Below, one piece after another: positions 7,872-16,481 of a stretch of DNA of 48,159 nucleotides (the first letter of the stretch is position 1; each line of letters begins with the position of its first letter). Below the pieces are notes generated by a model. The model was not told where the DNA came from, ran no database searches, and worked only from the letters and a program-made list of their open reading frames with translations. The translations under genes and the position numbers were made by a program. This DNA comes from JAICLL01 sp035252155 (GTDB taxonomy: Bacteria; Planctomycetota; Planctomycetia; Pirellulales; JAICIG01): positions 1 through 48,159 of the forward strand of contig DATFDL010000068.1 in the NCBI GenBank assembly GCA_035252155.1. The letters run 5' to 3'.

Positions 7872-10130
7872 CTAACAACTCGGCAGCGGAGTGCGCTCCG
7901 GACGCTGAGAGGTCGCTACCGGTTGCGGAGCGATGGTGGCGGGCGCGAGGGGCGATGGGTCCAACGTGATCGCCACCGCCTTGAAGGCCGGCGTCTTCGA
8001 GAGTGCGTCGGCGCGCCGCGGCACCAACACGTTCGCTTCGGGATAATACATCAGGGCATTGCCGGGCTTGATTTGCTCAAAGGGCCGCGCCAAGATCCCG
8101 GCCAGCGCCCCGGCCTCGCTGCGCACGGTCACGCGCTGGTCGGCGCGCAGCCCTAACCGCCGCAGATCATCGGGATGCAGCAAGATCACGTCGCGCCGTT
8201 CCTGACCGCGATAAAGATCTTCGTTTTCGTAGACCACCGTGTTGAATTGACCCTCACTGCGGACGGTCATCAGCCGCAACTGTTCGTCGCCGCCCAGCAG
8301 CTCGGGCAGCTCGTGCGTGTGCAACTGCGCCCGCCCGTTGGCGGTGGGGAACTCCGGCTCGTGGAACACTCGACCGGCGATGGCAAACTCGTGCTTCGTG
8401 CGGTCGATCTCGCCGATTTTTTCCAGACCCGGCACCACGGCGGCGATCGCCTGGCGGATGCGCCCGGTGTCGCGCAGGGCGGGCCAGTCGATCGGTGTGC
8501 GCCCCCCGAGCACGTGGGAGGCCAACTCGGCGATTACCGCCGTTTCAGCCCGCGGACCATCGTGGCGCGCGGGGCCGCCGTCGCTCAGCCGCACGTAGTT
8601 GAACATCGACTCTTGGGTGGTCGCTTGCGGCTCTTCGTCACGGGCAAGCACCGGCAGAATGATCGTTTCGGCGGCCAGGCCGTGCGCATGCCCCGTGTTG
8701 AGCGTAGTGTTCAGATAAACCAACAGATCGAGCTTGCTGAGCGCCCGAGCGGCGAACTGGGCGTCGGGCGAGGCGCCGTAAAGATTGCCGCCCAGGCAGA
8801 CGCCCAGCCGCAGCCGCCCGGCGTCGGCCGCTTCGAGGCAGGCGAGCGTATCGAGCCCCGGCTGCGTCGGCAGCTTGACCTGAAAATAGTTCTCGATCCG
8901 CTCGAACATCGCTTGCTTGAGCTTGGGCGAAACGCCGACCGAGCCGATGCCCTGCACGTTCGAGTGGCCGCGAATCGGCAACAGCCCGCAATGCGGTCGG
9001 CCCACCATGCCGCGCAGCAGGGCCAGGTTGGCGATGGCCTGCACGTTTTGCACGCCGTGGACGTGATGCGTGACGCCCATCGTCCAACTGAAAACCGCGT
9101 GCTTGGCGTTCGCGTAGCGCTGTGCGACCGCGTCGATCTCTTCGCGCGAGACGCCCGAAAGGCGCGTGACGTCGTCCCAGGCCAGTTCGCGCAGCCACCG
9201 GGCGTATTCGGGCCAGCCGTCGCAGCAGCTTGTGAGATAAGCTTCGTCGATGGCGTTCAACTCGTCGACGCGTTTGGCGATTCCGGCCAGCAGGGCCAGA
9301 TCGCCGCCAATGTGCGGCTGCACGTAGAGGCTGGCGATCTTACTGCCGAAGAACAAGCTGCGCGGGTCGCTAGGCACGCTGAACCGCACCAGGCCGGTTT
9401 CGACCACCGGGTTGATCACAATCACCTCGCCGCCGCGCCGCCGCACCTGCATCAGCGTGCGCATCAGCCGCGGATGGTTGCTGGCCGGGTTGCCGCCGAT
9501 GACAAATACCAGGTCGGCCCCGTCGAGATCGGCCAATTCGACGGTGGCGGTGCCGCTGCCCACGGCGCTGGTCAGCCCCACGCCGCTGGCTTGATGGCAA
9601 TAGTAGCTGCAATTGTTGACGTTGTTCGTGCCGTAGAGCCGGGCGAAAAGCTGCAACAGAAACGCGGCTTCGTTCGAGCTCCGCCCGCTGAAGTACCAAA
9701 AGGTCTCGTCGGGCGCGGTCTCGCGCAGCTTGACGGCGATCCGCGTTAGCGCCTCCTCCCAGCCGATCGGGCGATAATAGTCGTCGCCGCGCCGGTAGAT
9801 CACGGGCTGCGTGATCCGCCCGCACGACTCCAGTTCGCGCGGCGAGAAGGCTTGCAGTTGAGTTACGGCGTAGGTTGTCCAAAAATCATCGCGGACGGCG
9901 CCTTGCATGTCGGCGGCCATGGCCTGCAGCGACTTTTTGCAGACTTCGGGAAAGTGGCCTTGCTCGTTGATCATGCCGCCGGCCTGCCCGCCCATGCCCA
10001 GCGCGCAGGTCTTGCAGGCGTTTTTGCTGCGCATCGCCCTCCACAGCTTGCGAATTCCGCCGACTTCGCGAGCTTTTCGCAACGTGTACCAAACGGCGGG
10101 CCAGCCGCCTCCCGAGTTAACCTTGCGCAT
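7872..10130 (-). CDS. Molybdopterin oxidoreductase, FdhF/YdeP family
   Basis: I choose ATG 10130 (752 residues), preceded by GGGAG about 13 bases away; the frame is open further but there it only reads through the antitoxin gene. The protein has the layout of formate-dehydrogenase-like catalytic subunits: an N-terminal Cys group (Cys39, Cys42, Cys63), the molybdopterin-binding domains (ADLVFVIGGNPASNHPRLMR; VFSWTMGVTHHVHG; GCHSN-like PIRGHSNVQG), and a C-terminal cofactor-binding barrel (RSEGQFNTVVYENEDLYRG). YYCHQAS is the likely place of the metal-ligating Cys that is Sec in FdhF. A normal 4Fe-4S set would be CxxC..C..C; the fourth Cys is not obvious. Family members are linked to formate or acid-stress chemistry, but the substrate here is unknown. 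No cofactor-assembly genes are near. Confidence 0.85.
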   Translation of the reverse strand: MRKVNSGGGWPAVWYTLRKAREVGGIRKLWRAMRSKNACKTCALGMGGQAGGMINEQGHFPEVCKKSLQAMAADMQGAVRDDFWTTYAVTQLQAFSPRELESCGRITQPVIYRRGDDYYRPIGWEEALTRIAVKLRETAPDETFWYFSGRSSNEAAFLLQLFARLYGTNNVNNCSYYCHQASGVGLTSAVGSGTATVELADLDGADLVFVIGGNPASNHPRLMRTLMQVRRRGGEVIVINPVVETGLVRFSVPSDPRSLFFGSKIASLYVQPHIGGDLALLAGIAKRVDELNAIDEAYLTSCCDGWPEYARWLRELAWDDVTRLSGVSREEIDAVAQRYANAKHAVFSWTMGVTHHVHGVQNVQAIANLALLRGMVGRPHCGLLPIRGHSNVQGIGSVGVSPKLKQAMFERIENYFQVKLPTQPGLDTLACLEAADAGRLRLGVCLGGNLYGASPDAQFAARALSKLDLLVYLNTTLNTGHAHGLAAETIILPVLARDEEPQATTQESMFNYVRLSDGGPARHDGPRAETAVIAELASHVLGGRTPIDWPALRDTGRIRQAIAAVVPGLEKIGEIDRTKHEFAIAGRVFHEPEFPTANGRAQLHTHELPELLGGDEQLRLMTVRSEGQFNTVVYENEDLYRGQERRDVILLHPDDLRRLGLRADQRVTVRSEAGALAGILARPFEQIKPGNALMYYPEANVLVPRRADALSKTPAFKAVAITLDPSPLAPATIAPQPVATSQRPERTPLPSC

Positions 10131-10362
10131 CTTCGAGCCGCACTCCCATTCCGCGTCGCAGGCTTTGCCGCGCCTGCTCAATGCGCCGGAGAAACCGCGG
10201 GTCGTTCTCCACTTGATAGTCGAACCAGTCGTCATCGGACGCGAAACCGACTAAGACTCCCGCCGGCTTGCCATGTCGCGTAATCACAATCTCTTCCGTT
10301 TCCGCCAGCCGAAGATACTTGGACAAATCGCCCTTGATTTCAGACATCGGTACTTTCTTCAT
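10117..10362 (-). CDS. Phd/YefM-type antitoxin, no toxin adjacent
   Basis: Starting at ATG 10362 (81 residues; GGTGA lies five bases upstream) the N-terminus MKKVPMSEIKGDLSKYLRLA matches the DNA-binding part of prevent-host-death antitoxins, followed by ITRHGKPAGVLV, the conserved strand. ATG 10374 is an alternative start. The charged C-terminal part (about residues 45-81) would be the toxin-binding tail. No PIN, RelE or Doc-type gene lies on either side: downstream the stop codon lies inside the oxidoreductase start region (14-base overlap) and upstream is a repeat-filled gap. It may be an orphan antitoxin or a repressor of the oxidoreductase gene. Confidence 0.82.
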   Translation of the reverse strand: MKKVPMSEIKGDLSKYLRLAETEEIVITRHGKPAGVLVGFASDDDWFDYQVENDPRFLRRIEQARQSLRRGMGVRLEDAQG

Positions 10363-10442
10363 CGCGTTCACCATGACAAGGGGGATTATACAATAAATAC
10401 CTTGCTGTCGCACTTTTCTGCCGCGGAGCGGCAACGGAATCT

Positions 10443-10588
10443 AGCCGTGGGCGCCAGCCCGCGGGTACGAGCCAAAAAATCAGCGCCAGCCGCGGAGCGG
10501 CGGCGGAGACGCACGTGCGCCCTCTGTCGCCGCTCCGCGGCTACATTGAAAAATCGTTGAATGCTACCGCGGGCTGGCGCCCACGGCT
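10443..10588. repeat. Nested inverted repeats in the gap before the antitoxin gene
   Basis: The outer pair AGCCGTGGGCGCCAGCCCGC (10443-10464 including two further bases) and 10567-10588 is perfect over 22 bp. Inside it AGCCGCGGAGCGGCG (10488-10502) and CGCCGCTCCGCGGCT (10528-10542) form a second 15-bp stem. Related CCGCGGAGCGG fragments flank it near 10420 and 10600. Such GC-rich palindromes are common between planctomycete genes. Confidence 0.85.
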
Positions 10589-10638
10589 AAACTCCGCGCG
10601 CCGCTCCGCGGCGGAAGTTGACAGCGCGTGACAGGTCG

Positions 10639-11580
10639 CTAGCCCCTGACCTCGCGCGGTCGATTGCCCGGTGCCGGCGCCGGGAAGTTGTCGGCCGGGG
10701 CGGCGGTGAAGAAAAAGCCTTTGAGATCTTCACCGCCGCGAAGCATGGCTTGCACGCCGCGATGTAGATAGCCGCGGCCGCCGTAGCGATAGGGGAACAA
10801 CTGCCGCTGAATCCAATAGAGCGCGCGGTCGATGCCCAAGGCCACCGCGGGGATGATCAGCACCACCAGAATAATGTAGGGGCGGTTCGCGCCGCGGCTT
10901 TCGGCCAAATTCAAAATGTAGCCCAGGCCGCCCGCCCGACCGCCAGTGGTCACCACCTCGGCCAACATGATGTAGCCGAACGCCAGGCCGAACAGCAGCC
11001 GCAACGAATTGAAAATACTCGGCAGCGCCAGCGGAAAGAGCACCTTCAAAATCACCTGCAGGCGGTTGGCGCCCAGCGTGTAGGCCGTATCGACATACTG
11101 CGTGCCCACGTCGCGCACCGCCTCGGCCGCGTCGCCGACGATGAAGGCCACGCACGACAGAAAGATGAACATGTACTTCTGCCGCTCGGTGGTGCTGCCG
11201 AACAAGGCGAACGTCAGGAACAGCAGAGCCGCCATCGGCGCATTGCGGCCGAAGATCGTCAACGGAGCGAAGAAGGCATTCACCGACGAAAAGCAGCCGC
11301 AGAGCACGCCCACTGGCACGCCCACCAGCACTGCCAGGCCAAACCCGATGACCACCCGCCGCAGACTGACCAGCGTGTTTTCGGGCAGGTCGGCGTCGTA
11401 CCAAAGACTATGAAACCGGGCGAACGTCTCGCTCGGGCTGGGCAGCGCCAACGGCCCCAAAATGCGTTCTTCGGCCTCGCCCCGCGTGACCAACCACCAC
11501 AGCCCATAACACAGCGCCATCGAGGCCGCCGCGCAACACAGCGCCCACCACAGGGGAATCGGTCGCCGCAAGCGTAGCAC
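10639..11580 (-). CDS. ABC transporter permease, SsuC/TauC-like
   Basis: The product has 313 residues from GTG 11580. The start lies three bases beyond the stop of the upstream binding-protein gene, so translation is probably coupled. Hydrophobic segments begin at about residues 9-30 and 70-95 and continue through the body. The inner-membrane permease (BPD_transp_1) signature is the EAA-like loop TLGANRLQVILKVLFPLALP, which docks to the ATPase. This class imports sulfonates, nitrate, taurine or thiamine precursors; the substrate here is unknown. A Pro-rich tail (about the last 25 residues) is unusual. No ABC ATPase gene follows; the next DNA is a repeat cluster. Confidence 0.9.
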   Translation of the reverse strand: MLRLRRPIPLWWALCCAAASMALCYGLWWLVTRGEAEERILGPLALPSPSETFARFHSLWYDADLPENTLVSLRRVVIGFGLAVLVGVPVGVLCGCFSSVNAFFAPLTIFGRNAPMAALLFLTFALFGSTTERQKYMFIFLSCVAFIVGDAAEAVRDVGTQYVDTAYTLGANRLQVILKVLFPLALPSIFNSLRLLFGLAFGYIMLAEVVTTGGRAGGLGYILNLAESRGANRPYIILVVLIIPAVALGIDRALYWIQRQLFPYRYGGRGYLHRGVQAMLRGGEDLKGFFFTAAPADNFPAPAPGNRPREVRG

Positions 11581-11583
11581 GGC

Positions 11584-13398
11584 TCACGCCTCCGGGTTTT
11601 CGGCGGCGAACACGCGGATCTCCACCCGGCGGTTCTTGGCGTGGTTGTCGGGGTCGTGCGGATCGGCCGGCCGCGCCCAGCCGACGCCATCGGCACTGAA
11701 CTGGTTCGGATCGAGCTCGTACTTGCCGGCCAGCGCCTCTTTGACCGCGTTGGCCCGATTGCGAGAAAGCTCTTTGACCAGATCTTCGGGCACCTGGCCC
11801 TTCATCGAGGCGTCGGTGTGGCCTTCGATGATGATTTGCGCGGCGCCGAACTGCCCGGCCAGCTTCGCCACGTCGTCGAGCACAAACTGCACGTTCGGAT
11901 CGTAAAGCTCTTCGACTTCCTTGCCGCCGTCTTTGCGGGTGATCTTTTTCTCCAAGTCCCAACTATTCGGATAGAAATGAATGACGACGGTCTTGGTGAG
12001 CACCTCTTCACGCTCGGCCCGCGTCTGGGCGGCCGACTGCGGCGTGAACTGCACGCGATATTCGTCCTTCTGCGAGCTGTATTTCTCTTCCTTGCCGAGC
12101 TTGCGAATGATCGAATCGTCCATCACCTGGTCGAACGGCACCTGGCGGTTGGTGATCGAGCCGACCTGCCGATAGAGATAGTACGCCTGGTTCCAGATGC
12201 GCTCGAAATTGGTGGGGTTGTTCTGGTTCAGAAAGAACTGATAGTTCTCGGCCCAGTTGGCGCTATGAGCGTCGCCAAACATCTTGAGCGTGTCGCTGGA
12301 CGGGATGTTGTATCCCTTGGCCATCAGTTCGGCGGCGTGCTGCTTGTTCTTCTGGTCCTTGAGCGCCTCCATGCCGTCGAAGATGCCGCGAACCAGCGCC
12401 TCGATGATGCCCGGCTCGTCGGTGGCGAAATCGGCCCGGGCGAACCAGATGTCGGCGATCAGCTTGTTGGCCGTGCCGGTGGTCACCAGCATGCGGTTGC
12501 CGCGCACTTTGGCCAGATTATAGATGTCGGGCGCCCAGGAAACGGCGGCGCTAATTTGGCGTTCGTTGTTAAAGGCGGTCGCGGCCTCAAACGCGGTGCG
12601 CAGGAAAACGAACTCGACCTCCGCCGGCTGCACGCCGCCGTTGACCAGCATGTTCAGGGCGAAAAAGTGCGAGGGCGAGTTGCGGGCCAGGGCCACCTGC
12701 TTGCCGCGCAGATCGGCCACGGTCTTGATGCTCTCACGCACCACAATGCCGTCGCCGCCGTTCGACCAATCGACCTGCTGGAATACGCGGGGCATGACGC
12801 GCGTATCTTGCGGCTTGCCTTGCTCGTCGACAAAACCTTCCATGAAGAGCGGCAGCATGTCGAGCGTACCCCAGCCGATATGCATGTCACCGTTTGCGTA
12901 AGCGTCGCGCATCGCAACGGGATCGTCCATCAGCACCAGCTCGACCTTGAACTCCTTGCCATCAGGCGTCTTCCAGACCTTGCCCGCTGTAAAGCCATCG
13001 TTGGCAAAAATGATGGGTCCCCAGCCGGCCCAGACGTTCAGGGCGAAATGCACGGTGTTGTCGGTCTCCGACAGCGCCTTGTATTTCGACACGCCCTTGG
13101 GCTTGGGCAGTCGCTCGGCCGCGGGGGCGAGCCGCGTATATTCCTTGACGGTGGTGATGCCCACGTCGCTGGGCTGTTCGGGCTGCTGGCCGCCGGCCGT
13201 TGCATCGCCGCCCTTGGCGGCCGCGAGTTGAGTGTCGCCGTTCTTGGCGGGCGGGCCGTTGTCGTTCGGTGCTTGATTCGGGCCGGCGGCTTGCTGATTC
13301 GCCCGATTGCTGGATAGGCGATACATACCGAAGGCCACCAGTCCGCCCACCACCAAAAACAGCACCAGGTAAAACGGAGCTTTAGGTTGTCCGGCCAT
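11584..13398 (-). CDS. Solute-binding protein (NMT1/SsuA type) fused to OmpA domain
   Basis: The product has 604 residues from ATG 13398. An N-terminal membrane helix (about residues 8-24) is followed by a 50-residue Gln/Asn/Gly/Ala linker. Residues about 100-400 are a periplasmic binding fold of the NMT1/SsuA kind (VWAGWGPIIFANDGF; DDPVAMRDAYANGDMHIGW; VADLRGKQVALARNSPSHFF). The C-terminal 100 residues are an OmpA/MotB-type peptidoglycan-binding domain (IIIEGHTDAS, LSRNRANAVKEAL, KNRRVEIRVF). The protein would hold its ligand-binding part on the outer face of the inner membrane and grip the cell wall with the other end. The coupled permease gene downstream is its partner. I recall similar fusions in planctomycetes, but the transported compound is not known to me. 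Confidence 0.9.
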   Translation of the reverse strand: MAGQPKAPFYLVLFLVVGGLVAFGMYRLSSNRANQQAAGPNQAPNDNGPPAKNGDTQLAAAKGGDATAGGQQPEQPSDVGITTVKEYTRLAPAAERLPKPKGVSKYKALSETDNTVHFALNVWAGWGPIIFANDGFTAGKVWKTPDGKEFKVELVLMDDPVAMRDAYANGDMHIGWGTLDMLPLFMEGFVDEQGKPQDTRVMPRVFQQVDWSNGGDGIVVRESIKTVADLRGKQVALARNSPSHFFALNMLVNGGVQPAEVEFVFLRTAFEAATAFNNERQISAAVSWAPDIYNLAKVRGNRMLVTTGTANKLIADIWFARADFATDEPGIIEALVRGIFDGMEALKDQKNKQHAAELMAKGYNIPSSDTLKMFGDAHSANWAENYQFFLNQNNPTNFERIWNQAYYLYRQVGSITNRQVPFDQVMDDSIIRKLGKEEKYSSQKDEYRVQFTPQSAAQTRAEREEVLTKTVVIHFYPNSWDLEKKITRKDGGKEVEELYDPNVQFVLDDVAKLAGQFGAAQIIIEGHTDASMKGQVPEDLVKELSRNRANAVKEALAGKYELDPNQFSADGVGWARPADPHDPDNHAKNRRVEIRVFAAENPEA

Positions 13399-13518
13399 GA
13401 TCGGGTTCTCTTTGACGAGTGTGTGATGCTGAACGAGTGCGTCGAAGTTGGCTGTCAGTATATCAGGTTAAATGGTTGTGAAACGACACGCCGGATTTGG
13501 CGCGGTCTCCAATTATCG

Positions 13519-13814
13519 GTTGTGGCACGGTCTCCGACCGTCGCCACTGCGACTGACCGCAGGTCTCCTTCGACTCGCGATTCGAAATTGCACCCCCATC
13601 GAAATTCGAGGGAGACCTTCGGTCGGTAAACGTGAAACGGTCGGAGACCGTTCCACAACAGCGCCAAACGGTCTGGTTGTGGCACGGTCTCGGACCGTCG
13701 CCACTGCGACTGACCTCAGGTCTCCGGCGATTCACGATTTGAAGTTGCACCACCAAGAAGTTCGGGGCGACCTTCGGTCGGGGAATGTGAACCGGTCGGA
13801 GACCGTTCCACAAC
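13519..13814. repeat. Two tandem ~157-bp units, each a long hairpin
   Basis: Each unit starts with GTTGTGGCACGGTCTC followed by (C/G)GACCGT (13519-13541; 13676-13698) and ends with the inverse, CGGTCGGAGACCGTTCCACA plus AC (13637-13659; 13793-13814). Between the arms both share GCCACTGCGACTGACC and an AGGTCTCC segment. The period is 156-157 bp with roughly 80 percent identity by eye. It lies between the end of the histone-like gene and the start of the binding-protein gene. Confidence 0.88.
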
Positions 13815-13856
13815 AACGCCAAACGGCCAGCGATTTTCACAACGTGTTTTATCGCG

Positions 13857-14261
13857 TTACCCCTGAAACACCGTCTTGGGCCGAGCTTGTTCCATCGAGT
13901 GCAAAATGCGCATCAAGTCGTAAGCGGTCAATTCGCATAAGAGCTGCGTCACCTTGGGATGCAAGGCGGGCGGAAGCGCGGGCTCGACCTCTTTCATCAG
14001 TTTGACTAGACGCTTTTCCTGAGCGGCCACTTCCGCCTCGTCGATTTTGCCGTCGGCCATCGCTTCGACAAACGGCGCCAGCCGCCGAGCGTACCGGTCG
14101 ATCACCGGCTGGTGCGAGTCGGCGTCGAGCCAGCTCGAACGCTGCGGCCGGCTGTTGCCGGTCTTAGCGGGTTTTCGCCCGGCCGACTTGTTCTTCGCCG
14201 CCGCCGGTCGTTTCTTGGAGGCGCTCTTCGCGGGTTTCTTCTTCGATTTCGTTTTCGCCAT
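13857..14261 (-). CDS. Small protein with histone-H1-like basic tail
   Basis: I choose ATG 14261 (134 residues), preceded by AAGGT. Residues 2-38 are almost only Lys, Ala, Ser, Arg and Pro (TKSKKKPAKSASKKRPAAAK and onward), like the tails of bacterial histone-H1-like proteins, so DNA binding is likely. The remainder (WLDADSHQPVIDRYARRL ... TQLLCELTAYDLMRILHSME) is a helical domain I do not recognise. It is on the same strand and downstream of the AAA ATPase gene, but 250 bases of inverted repeats lie between, so co-transcription is uncertain. Function is inferred from composition only. Confidence 0.75.
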   Translation of the reverse strand: MAKTKSKKKPAKSASKKRPAAAKNKSAGRKPAKTGNSRPQRSSWLDADSHQPVIDRYARRLAPFVEAMADGKIDEAEVAAQEKRLVKLMKEVEPALPPALHPKVTQLLCELTAYDLMRILHSMEQARPKTVFQG

Positions 14262-14312
14262 GGTATTACCTTGATTCGATCGAAGCCTAAAATGCACGGG
14301 TATCACATTCGT

Positions 14313-14501
14313 AGGATGGCCGTCCAGGCCGTCCGCGTCGTGCCCGATTGAGTCACTAGCTTACACCAACCCGAAGCGTAAGCGAGGTGGGTTCGGCTAT
14401 TCATCCTCGCTGACGCTTCGGGTTGGTGTGGTCGATTGCCGATCGCAGAGCAGACGCCCTAAAATCATCGCGGTTGGACGGCCTGGAAGGCCATCCTCCA
14501 A
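14313..14501. repeat. Two nested inverted repeats between AAA ATPase and histone-like gene
   Basis: The outer arms are 14313-14334 (AGGATGGCCGTCCAGGCCGT plus CC) and 14474-14501, of the family also seen at 7799-7863. The inner arms are 14363-14387 (ACACCAACCCGAAGCGTAAG plus CGAGG) and 14405-14429, 25 bp with one mismatch. The whole gap (14262-14513) therefore consists mainly of two hairpin families stacked inside each other. Confidence 0.85.
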
Positions 14502-14513
14502 CGCGGTTGATCG

Positions 14514-16316
14514 CTATTCCTCCAACAACTGTCGTATTGCCACCAGCCGCTCTTGCAGCCGGGCACGGCCGCCGGACTCGGCCGTCTTAGTCCGCCAGGC
14601 CGGCGTCAAGAACGATTGTTGCGTACACTCCAGCACGGCGGCAATCTCTTGCATCTCCTTTTCCAGACCCTGCGCCGAGGGGATGAATTCGCCGAGAGCT
14701 TGGCGCACATCGGCCTGCTGCACCTCGTCGCGGCCCGCGGTCAAGCCGATGCGCCGGGCCGCCAACACCACGCTCTCGATGTCGGCGCCGCTCAGATGGG
14801 CATCTTTTGGCAAGGTCAAGCCGGTCAGCGCGTCGGCCGCCAGGCGGATTTTGTTCTTGCGGGCCATCGCCGCGAACATGGCCGAGACTTCGGCGTCGTC
14901 CTGCGGATAGAAGAGCGGAATGTGTACTTCCGCCCGGCCCTGCCGCTTCAGGTCGATGGGCAATAAGTCGGGCCGGCTGGTCAGCAGCATCCAGACGATC
15001 TTGCCGCGATAGCTGGTGTCGCCCATCTGGCTGGCGATCATCGAAAAGACGCGGCTGGAGGTGCCCGAATCGCCCTCGGCCTGGCGGCTGCCCAACGCCG
15101 CGTCGGCCTCGTCGATGATCACCACCACCGGTCCCAGCGACCGCAGCACGGTGAGCACTTGTTCCAAGTTGCCTTCCGTCTCGCCCACGTACTTGGAGCG
15201 AAAGTTTCTGAGCTTGACGCAGGGGATGCCGATGCTGCCGGCGTAACACTCGGCCAGAAACGTTTTGCCGGTGCCGACCGGGCCGGTGATCAGGTAGCCC
15301 ATCGGCGCCGCATCGAGCCGTCCCTGGCCGATCCACTTGGCGTCTTGCACCAACCGCTCGCAGGCAGCCGCATGCCCCACGACCAGGTCGAGCGTGTGCT
15401 TCGGCTCGACAAACTCGACCAGCCCTTGGCATTGTCGCTCGATGAGCGCTTTTTTCAATTGCCCAAAGCGCTTGGCCTCGCCCGATTCTCCGTCGGCCTT
15501 GCTCGTGGCCAATAACACATTCAGATTCACCAGACTCAAGCCGCTGGTCATGCCGGCCAGCCGTTCGGCCGGTTCGGCAGCACGATGAGCAGCGATGAAA
15601 CGCCGCCGCTCGTCGCGGTCGGGCAACGGCACATGAATGGTCGCCACATGTGGACTTTGCACCAGCCGTTCGTTCATCTCCGTCAGTTTTTCGGCGATCA
15701 GGCAAAACGCCACGTTGGCCCGCTTGATGTACGGGTTTTGCGCCCACGACAAAAAGCGCACCAGCCGGGCCGCGTCGCCACGCACCAGAGACGACAGGTC
15801 GCCCGCCGGCACCAGATATTGCGCGTAGGCAAAGACCAGGGCGATTCGCTTGCGGGCTTCGTTTTCGTCGACCAGCGTCCGATCGAGATAACGATCGACC
15901 AGCGACAGCATGGGATCGGGCTCGCGCGGCCAGGTACCGGCGTCGCCCAGTTTGCTGGCAAGTTGCTGGATCATGCCTTGCAACCGGGCCGGGTCGCTGC
16001 CGGCCAGGGGTCGCAGCCCGCGCCCCAGATCATAGTGCAGCACCACATCCCACGCGCCGAACAACTGCGTGGCTAGAAACTCGGCCAGGTTGCACCAGCC
16101 GTCGCCCGCGCCTTCGCCGACGCGCACCAGGTCGTGCACGTTGCCGTGCAACAGAAAGAGCGAAGTCGTGCCGGAAAAATAAAGATCGGCCAGTTCCCTA
16201 GCCCAGCCCGGAAACCAATCGGGCAACTGCGGCGCCGGCCTGCCGAGTTCGGCCGGCGGAGCGATGGGTTGGGGCGATGTAGCCACAGAGTTATGCCGGG
16301 GTTGCAGCACGCGCAC
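14514..16316 (-). CDS. AAA family ATPase with degenerate first module
   Basis: The product has 600 residues if GTG 16316 is used; no ATG lies near the conserved part, so the start is uncertain by some 25 residues. The C-terminal half is a complete AAA module: Walker A GPVGTGKT (about 343-350), Walker B VVVIIDEAD (about 396-404), a sensor-like LLTSRPDLLP, an arginine near KRQGRAEVHIP, and an alpha-helical lid (LSGADIESVVLAARR). The N-terminal half contains FLLHGNVHDLV and resembles a second nucleotide-binding fold that has lost its Walker A Lys. Likely role: remodelling of a protein complex in the cytoplasm; the client is unknown. It is divergent from the ECF sigma factor. Confidence 0.85.
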   Translation of the reverse strand: MRVLQPRHNSVATSPQPIAPPAELGRPAPQLPDWFPGWARELADLYFSGTTSLFLLHGNVHDLVRVGEGAGDGWCNLAEFLATQLFGAWDVVLHYDLGRGLRPLAGSDPARLQGMIQQLASKLGDAGTWPREPDPMLSLVDRYLDRTLVDENEARKRIALVFAYAQYLVPAGDLSSLVRGDAARLVRFLSWAQNPYIKRANVAFCLIAEKLTEMNERLVQSPHVATIHVPLPDRDERRRFIAAHRAAEPAERLAGMTSGLSLVNLNVLLATSKADGESGEAKRFGQLKKALIERQCQGLVEFVEPKHTLDLVVGHAAACERLVQDAKWIGQGRLDAAPMGYLITGPVGTGKTFLAECYAGSIGIPCVKLRNFRSKYVGETEGNLEQVLTVLRSLGPVVVIIDEADAALGSRQAEGDSGTSSRVFSMIASQMGDTSYRGKIVWMLLTSRPDLLPIDLKRQGRAEVHIPLFYPQDDAEVSAMFAAMARKNKIRLAADALTGLTLPKDAHLSGADIESVVLAARRIGLTAGRDEVQQADVRQALGEFIPSAQGLEKEMQEIAAVLECTQQSFLTPAWRTKTAESGGRARLQERLVAIRQLLEE

Positions 16317-16384
16317 GTCGAGTCTGACGTATCACCATAGACTTTCCGCGCTCGTCAGGCCAGCATCGACAGGCGATTTTTTGC

Positions 16385-16412
16385 TTGCGAGGCGGGGTTT
16401 GTGCTTTATACT
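16385..16412 (+). promoter_or_regulatory. Possible promoter of the ECF sigma factor gene
   Basis: TTGCGA at 16385-16390 and TATACT at 16407-16412 are 16 bases apart. They lie about 70 bases before ATG 16482 in the 165-base divergent gap. The -35 half is weak. Confidence 0.4.
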
Positions 16413-16481
16413 CATGGTCAGACCAACCGCGAGCGTTGTGCCGTCTTTCGCTGACGACGATCTAGCTGGCGAGGAATCTGC

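Noticed and set aside
8175..9749. A 524-residue plus-strand open frame opposite the oxidoreductase
   Set aside because: High-GC codon use leaves the opposite strand open. The composition is low in structure-forming residues and the oxidoreductase on the other strand is clearly real.
11641..13317. A 558-residue plus-strand open frame opposite the binding protein/OmpA gene
   Set aside because: Antisense shadow; the opposite frame has recognisable domains throughout.
13519..13814. CRISPR array
   Set aside because: There are only two long units with internal inverted symmetry, no short regularly spaced direct repeats with unique spacers, and no cas genes.
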